Assembly (NCBI GenBank): GCA_035499715.1
Contig: DATJYF010000001.1
Location: forward strand, 1 to 6,188
Direction: 5' to 3'
DNA from: DASRHD01 sp035499715
GTDB lineage: Bacteria; Verrucomicrobiota; Verrucomicrobiia; Opitutales; Opitutaceae
DNA: 6,188 nucleotides
The notes under the pieces are model-generated. The model was given only the letters and a program-made list of their open reading frames with translations, searched no databases and had not been told where the DNA came from. Positions 1-5,862 of this stretch are shown here, in pieces. How positions within the stretch are numbered: position 1 is the first letter of the stretch; the number at the start of each line of letters is the position of its first letter. Both the position numbers and the translations under genes were made by a program.

Positions 1-26
1 CACGTCATTGCTGTCAGCTTCCACCC

Positions 27-698
27 ATGATCCGTGCCCTTGTCTTTGATTTCGACGGCCTCATCTTTGACACCGAAACGCCGCTAATCGAGGCGTTCGC
101 GGAGGTGCATCGCAAGCGCAACATGCCCTTCGACCGCGCCAAATTCACGCGCGCGGTCGGCACGATTGAGCCGGATTTCGATCCATGGAAGGCCTTCGGC
201 CCGACCGCGCCGCGCTCCGAGCTCGAAACCGAAAGGCTGCGCATCAACCAGGAGCGCCTGGAGGAGCAGAAAGTCCTGCCCGGCGTCGTGGAGTTGATCA
301 ACGAGGCCCGCCAGCGCGGCCTGCAGCTCGCCATCGCCTCAAACTCCGGCTCGGCGCACGTCACCGGCTACCTCAAGTATCTCGGCTTGTTTGAAAAGTT
401 CGACTTTCTTTCCTGCCGCGACGCCGACGACACGCCGCCGAAGCCGGCGCCCGATCTTTACCTCGCCGTTTTGAAGAAGCTCAAGGTGAATGGCGAAGAG
501 GCGCTCGCATTCGAGGACTCATCGGCCGGCATCACCTCGGCGCGCATGGCTGGCTTCTGGTGCGTAGCCGTGCCCAACGAGTCCACGCGCGAACAGGACT
601 TCGCGTGGGCCCACCTCCGGCTCGATTCCCTCGCCGACCAGACGCTGGCCAAGGTTTATGCCGGGCTGCGCATGGGCGCGCGGGGCGGCAAGCCCTGA
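27..698 (+). CDS. HAD-superfamily hydrolase (beta-phosphoglucomutase/phosphatase-like)
   Basis: This is a complete 223-residue haloacid dehalogenase-family protein, probably a cytoplasmic phosphatase or phosphomutase acting on a small phosphorylated metabolite. All four HAD motifs are visible. Motif I is DFDGLIFDTE, with nucleophile Asp8 and acid/base Asp10. Motif II is Ser105 in IASNSG, motif III is Lys139 in PPKPAPDLY, and motif IV is Glu163-Asp164 in FEDSSAGITSARMAG. The helical cap between motifs I and II (about residues 16-85) places it in the subfamily I group with PgmB, Gph and YcjU-like enzymes. The DGxxxDTE form of motif I is typical of that group. The ATG at 27 starts directly before the first beta strand (MIRALVFDFDG), so the gene is complete although it begins near the edge. 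No clear Shine-Dalgarno site precedes it. The substrate cannot be read from the sequence. The next gene starts 77 bp downstream on the same strand. Confidence 0.9.
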   Translation: MIRALVFDFDGLIFDTETPLIEAFAEVHRKRNMPFDRAKFTRAVGTIEPDFDPWKAFGPTAPRSELETERLRINQERLEEQKVLPGVVELINEARQRGLQLAIASNSGSAHVTGYLKYLGLFEKFDFLSCRDADDTPPKPAPDLYLAVLKKLKVNGEEALAFEDSSAGITSARMAGFWCVAVPNESTREQDFAWAHLRLDSLADQTLAKVYAGLRMGARGGKP

Positions 699-721
699 CG
701 CCCGCGCCGCCGCCCGGCGCG
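699..721. repeat. 23-bp direct repeat, copy 1 (intergenic)
   Basis: This GC-only 23-bp string directly follows the HAD gene stop codon and is repeated perfectly at 859-881. It contains an inverted pair, CGCGCC at 703-708 and GGCGCG at 716-721, that could form a 6-bp stem with a 7-nt loop. No T-run follows, so it does not look like an intrinsic terminator. Confidence 0.5.
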
Positions 722-775
722 CGCCGCGAGTGCTTGGCTTGTCTGGAGCGTTGCGCTAAGGCGAATCCGTCCCCC

Positions 776-1546
776 ATGGATGAAATTCCCCGCTTCAATG
801 TGCTGGGTGTGGGCGTGTCGGCCCTCACGCTCGACCGTGCGCGCGATCTTCTGCTCAGCGCCCGCGCCGCCGCCCGGCGCGGGTACGTCTGCCTCGGCAC
901 CGCCCACGGGCTGAGCGAGGCCCGGGCCGATCCGGCGTTTCGCAAAATTCTCAACGACGCCTGGTTCACCACGCCCGACGGCATGCCGCTGGTCTGGCTC
1001 GCGCACTGGCATGGCTACCGTCAGGTCACCCGCGTCTACGGGCCGGACCTCATGCTCGCGGTGTGTGACGCCGGGCGGGCTGCAGGACTCACGCATTATT
1101 TTTTCGGCGGTGCGGCCGGCGTGGCCGAAACGCTGCGGGAAAAGCTGACGGCGCGTTTTCCCGGCCTGAGGGTCGTCGGAACGTCGGTCCCGCCCTTTCG
1201 TCCGCTGGACGAAAGCGAACGGGCCGCGCTGCGCGCCGATATCGCCGCCAAGAAGCCGGACATTTTCTGGGTCGGGCTGGGCACGCCCAAACAGGAACGC
1301 TTCATGGCCGCGCTCGGACGCGAACTCGAGGCGGGCGCACTGGTCGGGGTGGGCGCGGCGTTTGATTTTTTTTCCGGCCGCGTGCCGCAGGCGCCGCGCT
1401 GGATGCAACGCAGCGGCCTCGAGTGGCTGTTCCGCTTGGGTATGGAGCCGCGACGGCTCGGCCGGCGCTATTTGACCACCAATCCGCTCTTTGCGCTGCG
1501 CGTGCTGGCCCAGCTCGGCGGCGTGAAAAAATATCCGCTTGAGTGA
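776..1546 (+). CDS. WecG/TagA/CpsF-family glycosyltransferase
   Basis: This 256-residue GT26-family glycosyltransferase probably adds an N-acetylmannosamine-type or related sugar from a UDP donor to a lipid-linked acceptor at the inner membrane face, during exopolysaccharide or envelope glycan synthesis. The family signature runs almost the whole length. It includes TPDGMPLVW (Asp68, equivalent to the catalytic Asp of TagA), the YGPDLM motif around residues 88-93, YFFGG at 108-112, VPPFRPL at 138-144, DIFWVGLGTPKQE at 162-174, GVGAAFDFFSG at 191-201, and the C-terminal EWLFRL..EP.RL.RRY segment at 216-232. The ATG at 776 gives the normal family length and starts just before the first strand (RFNVLGVGV). 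The frame stays open upstream to 560, but that stretch overlaps the HAD gene and resembles nothing. A T8 run at 1366-1373 lies inside the conserved FDFFSG codons and the frame is intact across it. The exact sugar and acceptor are unknown, so no symbol is given. Confidence 0.9.
   Translation: MDEIPRFNVLGVGVSALTLDRARDLLLSARAAARRGYVCLGTAHGLSEARADPAFRKILNDAWFTTPDGMPLVWLAHWHGYRQVTRVYGPDLMLAVCDAGRAAGLTHYFFGGAAGVAETLREKLTARFPGLRVVGTSVPPFRPLDESERAALRADIAAKKPDIFWVGLGTPKQERFMAALGRELEAGALVGVGAAFDFFSGRVPQAPRWMQRSGLEWLFRLGMEPRRLGRRYLTTNPLFALRVLAQLGGVKKYPLE
859..881. repeat. 23-bp direct repeat, copy 2 (within glycosyltransferase gene)
   Basis: This is a perfect copy of the string at 699-721, offset by 160 bp. 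Here it lies inside the glycosyltransferase gene and encodes the Ala/Arg-rich stretch near residues 29-35, just before the conserved GYVCLGTAHG strand. It may be coincidence favoured by very high local GC, or the trace of a small duplication. Confidence 0.5.
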
Positions 1547-1558
1547 GGCGCGAGCCGG

Positions 1559-2230
1559 TCAGAACAGCGTGTCCTGCCGCAGCGCATCGCGTTTTTGCGG
1601 ATTGAGCGCGCTCAATGCGAGCATTTGTCCCAGGCTGAGATCGGCCAGCCACGGTTCGCGGGCGAGCGAGGCCAGCAGCAACGCGCCAGCCAGCGCGTCG
1701 TAGAGCGCGGCGTGGTAGTGGCGCCGCGCCGGCGGACAGTGCGCCGCAGCCAGCCCGGCGAGCTCCGCCTGCAGGCCGCACGCGGCGACGAGGTCGGCAA
1801 GCTTGAGCGAAACCAGTTGCGGGTAGAGCTGCGCGTAAAGCGCGCCTGTGTCGATCCACGGCCCCCAGTCGATCGTGCTTTCTCCCGGTCGGGCGAAATC
1901 CGGCGCTCGGCGCGCATAGGGCCAGACGGACTTGAGCAGGGCGTTTTCCACCCCGGCATAATGCGCCGCCAGCGGACCGCGCTCGCGCAGGCCGGCAAAA
2001 AAATCGAAATCGCCGGAGAAGGGCGGGTACGTCGCGACGTCGTGGTCGCGCAGGCCGTGCACCGCCGCGTCCTCGGCGCGCACGCGGCCGCTGGCGCGGC
2101 AGAGCCGGGTTCTCGTTTCCACCACGCGGCCGTCGAGCACCGTGGCCACGCCGTATTCGAGCACGCCGGTGGCGCGGCTGCCCTCGAAATCGACGAAATA
2201 AACCGGCTGTACCGTCCAGGATTTGACCAC
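1559..2230 (-). CDS. DnaQ-like (DEDD) 3'-5' exonuclease
   Basis: This appears to be a stand-alone RNase T/DnaQ-superfamily 3'-5' exonuclease, about 223 residues from the GTG at 2230. ExoI is VDFEGS, with Asp14 and Glu16. ExoII corresponds to AHYAGVENALL around residues 89-99, where the usual Asp of HNAxFD is Glu95. ExoIII is HAALYDA, with His173 and Asp178, the HxAxxD form of DEDDh enzymes. Such enzymes hydrolyse single-stranded DNA or RNA from the 3' end in repair, proofreading or RNA maturation; which applies here is unknown. No ATG lies close to the ExoI strand. GTG codons at 2230 and 2239 are possible starts. The frame continues to an ATG at 2305, but that adds a Lys/Arg-rich tail (RKGRKTRKKRFRF) encoded by the intergenic repeat and would overlap the hisN upstream region. 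The 3' end faces the glycosyltransferase across 12 bp. Confidence 0.82.
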   Translation of the reverse strand: MVKSWTVQPVYFVDFEGSRATGVLEYGVATVLDGRVVETRTRLCRASGRVRAEDAAVHGLRDHDVATYPPFSGDFDFFAGLRERGPLAAHYAGVENALLKSVWPYARRAPDFARPGESTIDWGPWIDTGALYAQLYPQLVSLKLADLVAACGLQAELAGLAAAHCPPARRHYHAALYDALAGALLLASLAREPWLADLSLGQMLALSALNPQKRDALRQDTLF

Positions 2231-2312
2231 GGCAGCCACGAAACACGCAGAAGCCCGAAACCGGAATCTTTTTTTCCGTGTCTTCCGCCCTTTCCGCGGT
2301 TTCAAGGAAGGG
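2222..2312. repeat. Imperfect palindromic intergenic repeat between divergent genes
   Basis: This stretch fills the space between the divergent exonuclease and hisN starts. Its base composition differs from its surroundings, with A-rich runs on the left, T-rich runs on the right and a T7 at 2269-2275. The left half (accacggcagccacgaaaca and onward) resembles the reverse complement of the right half (accgcggaaagggcggaaga and onward), matching at roughly two thirds of positions over about 27 bases. It may therefore fold into a long imperfect hairpin. Read in frame it gives basic or Phe/Arg-rich nonsense on either strand (RKGRKTRKKRFRF, FFRVFRPFRGF), which argues that it is not coding. It must also hold, or adjoin, the promoters of both genes. 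I recognised no certain -35/-10 pair. Confidence 0.55.
2304..2312 (+). promoter_or_regulatory. Shine-Dalgarno site of hisN
   Basis: The purine run AAGGAAGGG lies just before the GTG at 2313 and the in-frame TTG at 2319, and supports a start here rather than at the ATG at 2223. The spacing is short for the GTG and more typical for the TTG, so either may be used. It is the clearest ribosome binding site seen next to a favoured start in the window. Confidence 0.6.
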
Positions 2313-3080
2313 GTGGACTTGACACCCTACCGCGCCTTCGCCCTCGAGCTTGCCGATAAAAGCGGCGAATTCATCCGGCCGTATTTTGCCAATCCGGACC
2401 TGGTGGTCGAAACCAAGTCCGACCAGACGCCGGTGACGGCGGCCGACCGCGGCGCGGAGGAGCTCATGCGCCGGCTGATCCGCAAAAAATTCCCCGGCCA
2501 CGGCATTCTCGGCGAGGAGCTGGGGCGGGAAAATACCGGGGCGGAATTCACCTGGGTGCTGGATCCGATCGACGGCACGAAGTCCTTCGCCAGCGCCTGT
2601 CCGCTCTTCGGCACGCTGATCGCGCTGCTGCAGGACGGCCGGCCCGTGCTGGGCGTGATCCACCAGCCGATCCTGGGTCAGCTCATGATCGGCGACGGCA
2701 CGGCCACGACGCTCAACAGCCGGGCCGTGCGCTGCCGCACCACTGCGCGCATCGAGGACGCCACCCTGCTCACGAGCGATCCGCTCCATCCGGCCAAATA
2801 TCAGAATGGCGCGGCCTTCGACGCGCTCGCGCACCGGGCCAGGCTGGTGCGGACGTGGGGCGATTGCTACGGCTACCTGCTCGTGGCGAGCGGCTGGGCG
2901 GACGTGATGTGCGACCCGGTGATGAATCCGTGGGATATCGCCGCGCTCGTGCCGGTGGTACGCGGTGCAGGCGGCGTCATCACCGACTGGCAGGGACGCG
3001 ACGCGGTGGACGCAAACTCGATTGTGGCCGCGGCCACGCCGGCGCTGCACGCCAGCGTCATCGCCGCGTTGAACACCTGA
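2313..3080 (+). CDS. hisN: Histidinol-phosphatase, inositol-monophosphatase type (HisN)
   Basis: This enzyme probably hydrolyses L-histidinol phosphate to histidinol, the penultimate stage of histidine synthesis, in the cytoplasm with Mg2+. From the GTG at 2313 it is 255 residues and starts MDLTPYRAFALELAD, the usual length and opening for the family. The IMPase metal site is complete: Glu68 in ILGEELG, the Asp84/Asp87 motif DPIDGTKSF, and Asp208 in NPWDIAALVP. The forms DPIDGTKSF...PLFGTLIAL and WGDCYGYLLVASGWADVM.DPVMNPWDIAALVPVVRGAGG are those of HisN proteins rather than of SuhB or CysQ. The frame is open back to an ATG at 2223, but those 30 residues are the translation of the intergenic repeat and have no phosphatase character. 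No other his genes are nearby. A general inositol- or sugar-phosphatase role cannot be excluded. It converges on the DUF2059 gene with a 10-bp gap and no visible terminator. Confidence 0.88.
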   Translation: MDLTPYRAFALELADKSGEFIRPYFANPDLVVETKSDQTPVTAADRGAEELMRRLIRKKFPGHGILGEELGRENTGAEFTWVLDPIDGTKSFASACPLFGTLIALLQDGRPVLGVIHQPILGQLMIGDGTATTLNSRAVRCRTTARIEDATLLTSDPLHPAKYQNGAAFDALAHRARLVRTWGDCYGYLLVASGWADVMCDPVMNPWDIAALVPVVRGAGGVITDWQGRDAVDANSIVAAATPALHASVIAALNT

Positions 3081-3090
3081 TGACAGGAAT

Positions 3091-3765
3091 CTAGGGCTTG
3101 GCGGGAGCCGCCGGAGTTGACGCCGCAGCAGGCGCCGGGGTCTGATCCGCAGGCTTGCCCGCCGGCGCGTTTTTGGCGGCATCCGCCAGCACCTTCTTGG
3201 CCAGCGCCTGCCGTTCTGCGGCGAAATCCTTCGCCATTTGCTGGATCTTCGGCACCACCTGCATCATGCGCGGCATGAGCGCGGCCACGATTTTCTGCTG
3301 CACTTCAGGCATTTTCTCGACCATCGCGTGGCCGGCGGGCGTGCCGTAGAAAGCGGCGATGTCGTGTAATTCGTCCTTGGTGAAAACCTCGCCGTAGATG
3401 CGCGCGACGTCGGTATGGATTTCATCGGTCTTGATGCCGGCCCAGGCGGCATCGACGGCCTTTTGTTGAAAAGCCTCAAACTCCTCCGGCGACGTGCCCG
3501 GCGCGTTCATCCGCATGGCCATCTGGCGGGTCATCGAGATCACCGCGCGTTTTTGCTGATCCAGCATCCGGTTCAGCGTGTCATCGTAGTGCATGGCCTT
3601 GAGCACCGCTTCGGCCTCGGCGACGTTGGCGGGCGAAACGGCGGGCGGCGCTTTGTCGGCAGCGGCGGGCGGCGGCGCGGGCACGGCCGCCGGAGCGGTG
3701 CTGTCAGCGCCCAGGGCGCGGACAAGGAGAAGCGGGGCCAGGCAGAAGAGGCGGATGGTTTTCAT
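3091..3765 (-). CDS. Secreted DUF2059 domain-containing protein
   Basis: This 224-residue protein is exported, probably to the periplasm, and its function is unknown. Residues 1-20 form a signal peptide: Lys2 and Arg5, a hydrophobic core (LFCLAPLLLV) and a likely ALGA cleavage site before Asp21. A Pro/Ala-rich linker follows to about residue 45. The helical body contains the DUF2059 core at about 123-157 (IYGEVFTKDELHDIAAFYGTPAGHAMVEKMPEVQQK), matching the family pattern of an FT..EL...FY.TP.G string. A second Ala/Pro-rich low-complexity tail covers about 199-224. The ATG at 3765 is chosen because it begins the signal peptide exactly; an in-frame TTG at 3780 would add five residues. No Shine-Dalgarno site is seen. 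It starts 21 bp after queF on the same strand and may be co-transcribed with it, although the functions look unrelated. Confidence 0.85.
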   Translation of the reverse strand: MKTIRLFCLAPLLLVRALGADSTAPAAVPAPPPAAADKAPPAVSPANVAEAEAVLKAMHYDDTLNRMLDQQKRAVISMTRQMAMRMNAPGTSPEEFEAFQQKAVDAAWAGIKTDEIHTDVARIYGEVFTKDELHDIAAFYGTPAGHAMVEKMPEVQQKIVAALMPRMMQVVPKIQQMAKDFAAERQALAKKVLADAAKNAPAGKPADQTPAPAAASTPAAPAKP

Positions 3766-3786
3766 GGGAGCGAAGACCAAAAACGC

Positions 3787-4155
3787 TCAGCGGCGGGGCT
3801 GGCGAGATTTTTCTTTGTAGTCGGCGGTGATGACCGAGGTGAAGCCGCCGCGGGCCCGCCAGCGGGCAATGACGGTGAGGCTGCGCGGCCGCAGGGTGGC
3901 GCCGAGATCGTCGCAGATCCGGTTGGTCGCGGCCTCGAAGAAAATGCCCTCGTTGCGGTAGGCGTGGAAATAAAGCTTGAGCGATTTCAGCTCGATGCAG
4001 CGCTTGTCCGCCACGTAGCGCACGGTGATCTCTGCAAAATCGGGATGGCCGGTGAGCGGGCAGAGCGAGGTGAACTCATGGTGGGTGTGCTCGATGACGT
4101 AGCCGCGCCGCGGCGCGGGATTGGGAAAAGTCTGGAGAATTTTCGGATCGGGCAT
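3787..4155 (-). CDS. queF: NADPH-dependent 7-cyano-7-deazaguanine reductase (QueF)
   Basis: QueF reduces the nitrile of preQ0 to the aminomethyl group of preQ1 with two NADPH, in the cytoplasm, on the route to queuosine in tRNA wobble positions. This is the short, unimodular form, 122 residues. The T-fold signature is clear. The nucleophilic Cys32 is in SLCPLTGHPDF, Asp39 follows seven residues later, the QueF motif ELKSLKLY is at about 55-62, and the substrate-binding Glu74 is in FRNEG-like YRNEGIFFE. The Cys-Asp-Glu spacing (7 and 35) equals that of Bacillus subtilis QueF (Cys55, Asp62, Glu97). The C-terminal strand is RARGGFTSVITAD. The ATG at 4155 is the only sensible start, as upstream codons in this frame are rny antisense-phase or intergenic sequence. 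No Shine-Dalgarno site precedes it. No queC, queD or queE gene is nearby. Confidence 0.93.
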   Translation of the reverse strand: MPDPKILQTFPNPAPRRGYVIEHTHHEFTSLCPLTGHPDFAEITVRYVADKRCIELKSLKLYFHAYRNEGIFFEAATNRICDDLGATLRPRSLTVIARWRARGGFTSVITADYKEKSRQPRR

Positions 4156-4161
4156 GGAGGA

Positions 4162-4189
4162 AGAATCGGGCAGCGAGAATCCAGAATCG
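4162..4189. repeat. Short 7-nt periodic element upstream of queF
   Basis: AGAATC occurs at 4162, 4176 and 4183, in a strict 7-nt register with one degenerate unit between the first and second. The element lies in the 74-bp gap between the rny stop and the queF start. It could be part of the queF leader or chance. I see no preQ1 riboswitch fold with its A-rich tail, and no convincing terminator, in this gap. Confidence 0.3.
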
Positions 4190-4229
4190 AGGATAATTCC
4201 AAACCGCGGGCGCCCTCCGCTTTCCCCAC

Positions 4230-5801
4230 TCACGTCGCCGTCTCGGTGAAGCGCGACTCGCGGATGACGGTGATCTTGATGTTGCTGGGATACTGCAGCT
4301 CGTCCTCGATTTTTTTGCGCAGGGCCTTGGCCAGCGCGGCCGCTTGTTCGTCGGTCACGACCTCGGGTTTGACCACGACGCGGATTTCGCGGCCGGCCTG
4401 GATGGCGAAGGCCTGCTGGACGCCTTCCATGGCGAGGGCGAGTTTTTCCAGCCGGCCGAGCCGCTCGATGTAGCTGGTCATCGATTCGGCCCGGGCGCCG
4501 GGCCGCACCGCGGAAATGGTGTCGGCCAGGATGACGAGGCCGGCGTAAATCGTCTCCGGCTTCACCTCTTCGTGATGGGCGGCGACGGCGTTGACCACGA
4601 TGGGCGTCTCGCCGTAACGCTTGATGAACTCGGCGCCGATGGCCGCGTGGCTGCCCTCGTATTCGCCCTCCACCGCCTTGCCGACGTCGTGGAGCAGACC
4701 GGCGCGCTTGGCCACGTTGGGGTCGAGGCCGATTTCGCTCGCGATCATCGAAGAGAGAAAGCCGACCTCGACGGAATGATCGAGGACGTTCTGGGTGTAA
4801 CTGAAGCGGTATTTGAGCTTGCCGAGGAGTTTGATGATCTCCGGATGCAGGCCGTTGATCTTGAGGCGGGTGACGGCGTCCTCGCCGGTTTGCGCAAGGT
4901 TGAGGTCGACCTCCTCCTGCGCGCGCTTGACGAATTCCTCGATGGTCGCGGGATGGATGCGGCCGTCCTTGATCAAACCTTCGAGCGCAGCGCGCGCGAC
5001 TTCGCGGCGCACGGGATCGAAGGACGAGATCAGCACCATCTGGGGCGACTCGTCGATGAGGAGGGTGACGCCGGTGGCGGCCTCGAAGGCCTTGATGTTG
5101 CGGCCTTCGCGGCCGATGATGCGGCCCTTCATCTCCTCGCTCGGCAGGTGGACGATGGTGGCGGTGATGTCGTTGTTCGGCTTGCTGGCGATGCGCTGCA
5201 TGGTCGCGAGCAGGATGCGCTTGGCTTCGTTTTGAATTTCCTGCTCGGAACGTTCCAGCGTCGCCCGCCGCAGGGCGCGGAGCTCGTCCTGGCACTCGAT
5301 CAGGGTCTCCTCGCGCAGCTGCTTTTTGATTTCCTCCGCGTCCATGTGCGAAACGCCCTCGAGGCGTTTGCGCAGGCTCTTCGAGAGCGAGCGCATGGCG
5401 TCACGCGCCTGGCGGATGGCGGCGTTCTCGCGCTCGAGACGCTCCTGCTTCTGTTCCAGCTGGTAATCGAGGAGGGCAAGCGATTCCTCGTGGGAACAGA
5501 TCTCCCGCAGCTTGAGGTCGGTCTCGATTTCGCGCCGGTCAAACTCGCGGGTGAATTCGGCCCGGCGTGCGGCGATTTCCTCCTCCGCCTTCTGCTTGAG
5601 TTCGTGCGCGGTCACGGCCGCTTCACGCTTTGCGACCTCAATGAGCTGGTCCGCATTCTGCCGGACGCCGCGGCGCATGTGGCGCGTAGCCATCCAGGCC
5701 ACGGCAAATCCCGCCGCCGCACCAACAGCCACCGCCACCGTGAGAAACCACGGCACAGGCGTGCTCTGTGCAATCAGGATGGCGAAGTCTACGGCGCTCA
5801 C
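4230..5801 (-). CDS. rny: Ribonuclease Y
   Basis: RNase Y is a membrane-anchored endoribonuclease that starts mRNA decay and processes transcripts. From the GTG at 5801 the protein is 523 residues, close to the usual 520. Residues about 16-37 form one transmembrane helix (PVPWFLTVAVAVGAAAGFAVAWM), followed by Arg-rich residues consistent with a cytoplasmic body. A long charged coiled coil covers about 40-190. The KH domain starts near 213, with the GxxG loop in GRIIGREGRNIKAFE at 226-240. The HD domain carries His342 in LDHSVEV, the His371-Asp372 pair in LLHDVGKA, the AAHHEE motif near 407-412, and Asp427 in ADTISA..PGAR. The C-terminal ELQYPSNIKITVIRE segment is typical. A GTG at 5846 with a better-placed Shine-Dalgarno site would add MLWRRRARFVFSITS. 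I prefer 5801 for length and charge topology, but the start is uncertain. queF follows after 74 bp. Confidence 0.95.
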   Translation of the reverse strand: MSAVDFAILIAQSTPVPWFLTVAVAVGAAAGFAVAWMATRHMRRGVRQNADQLIEVAKREAAVTAHELKQKAEEEIAARRAEFTREFDRREIETDLKLREICSHEESLALLDYQLEQKQERLERENAAIRQARDAMRSLSKSLRKRLEGVSHMDAEEIKKQLREETLIECQDELRALRRATLERSEQEIQNEAKRILLATMQRIASKPNNDITATIVHLPSEEMKGRIIGREGRNIKAFEAATGVTLLIDESPQMVLISSFDPVRREVARAALEGLIKDGRIHPATIEEFVKRAQEEVDLNLAQTGEDAVTRLKINGLHPEIIKLLGKLKYRFSYTQNVLDHSVEVGFLSSMIASEIGLDPNVAKRAGLLHDVGKAVEGEYEGSHAAIGAEFIKRYGETPIVVNAVAAHHEEVKPETIYAGLVILADTISAVRPGARAESMTSYIERLGRLEKLALAMEGVQQAFAIQAGREIRVVVKPEVVTDEQAAALAKALRKKIEDELQYPSNIKITVIRESRFTETAT

Positions 5802-5849
5802 TGACGTGATGGAAAAAACAAACCTAGCCCTTCGCCTCCAAAGCACAAG

Positions 5850-5857
5850 CCTTCTCC
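5850..5857 (-). promoter_or_regulatory. Possible Shine-Dalgarno site for an upstream rny start
   Basis: On the minus strand the sequence GGAGAAGG stands three bases before the GTG at 5846, with its GGAG core seven bases away. It would support an RNase Y start 15 codons upstream of the one annotated. Against this, the added residues place several arginines on the side of the membrane helix expected to face outward. Confidence 0.35.
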
Positions 5858-5862
5858 GCCGC

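Noticed and set aside
703..721. Intrinsic terminator after the HAD gene
   Set aside because: A GC-rich 6-bp stem is possible, but no T-run follows it and the same hairpin recurs inside the next gene's coding sequence.
560..775. Upstream extension of the glycosyltransferase frame
   Set aside because: It overlaps the HAD gene, lacks family similarity, and the ATG at 776 gives a normal-length protein.
1547..1558. Bidirectional terminator between the convergent glycosyltransferase and exonuclease genes
   Set aside because: The gap is only 12 bp and shows no inverted repeat or T-run.
1302..3182. 626-codon open frame on the minus strand spanning four genes
   Set aside because: It runs antisense or out of frame through the wecG/tagA-like gene, the exonuclease and hisN. 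Its Arg/Pro/Ala-rich composition is typical of high-GC shadow frames.
4156..4229. preQ1 riboswitch before queF
   Set aside because: On the mRNA strand I found no compact stem-loop followed by the A-rich tail needed for a preQ1-I pseudoknot, and the gap is short.
4156..5295. Long minus-strand upstream extension of the queF frame
   Set aside because: It overlaps rny in another frame and is Arg/Pro-rich without domain character. The QueF fold begins only after the ATG at 4155.
4344..5804. 486-codon open frame on the plus strand opposite rny
   Set aside because: It is antisense to a clear RNase Y gene. Its Asp/Val/Leu-rich translation mirrors high-GC codon bias and shows no domain.
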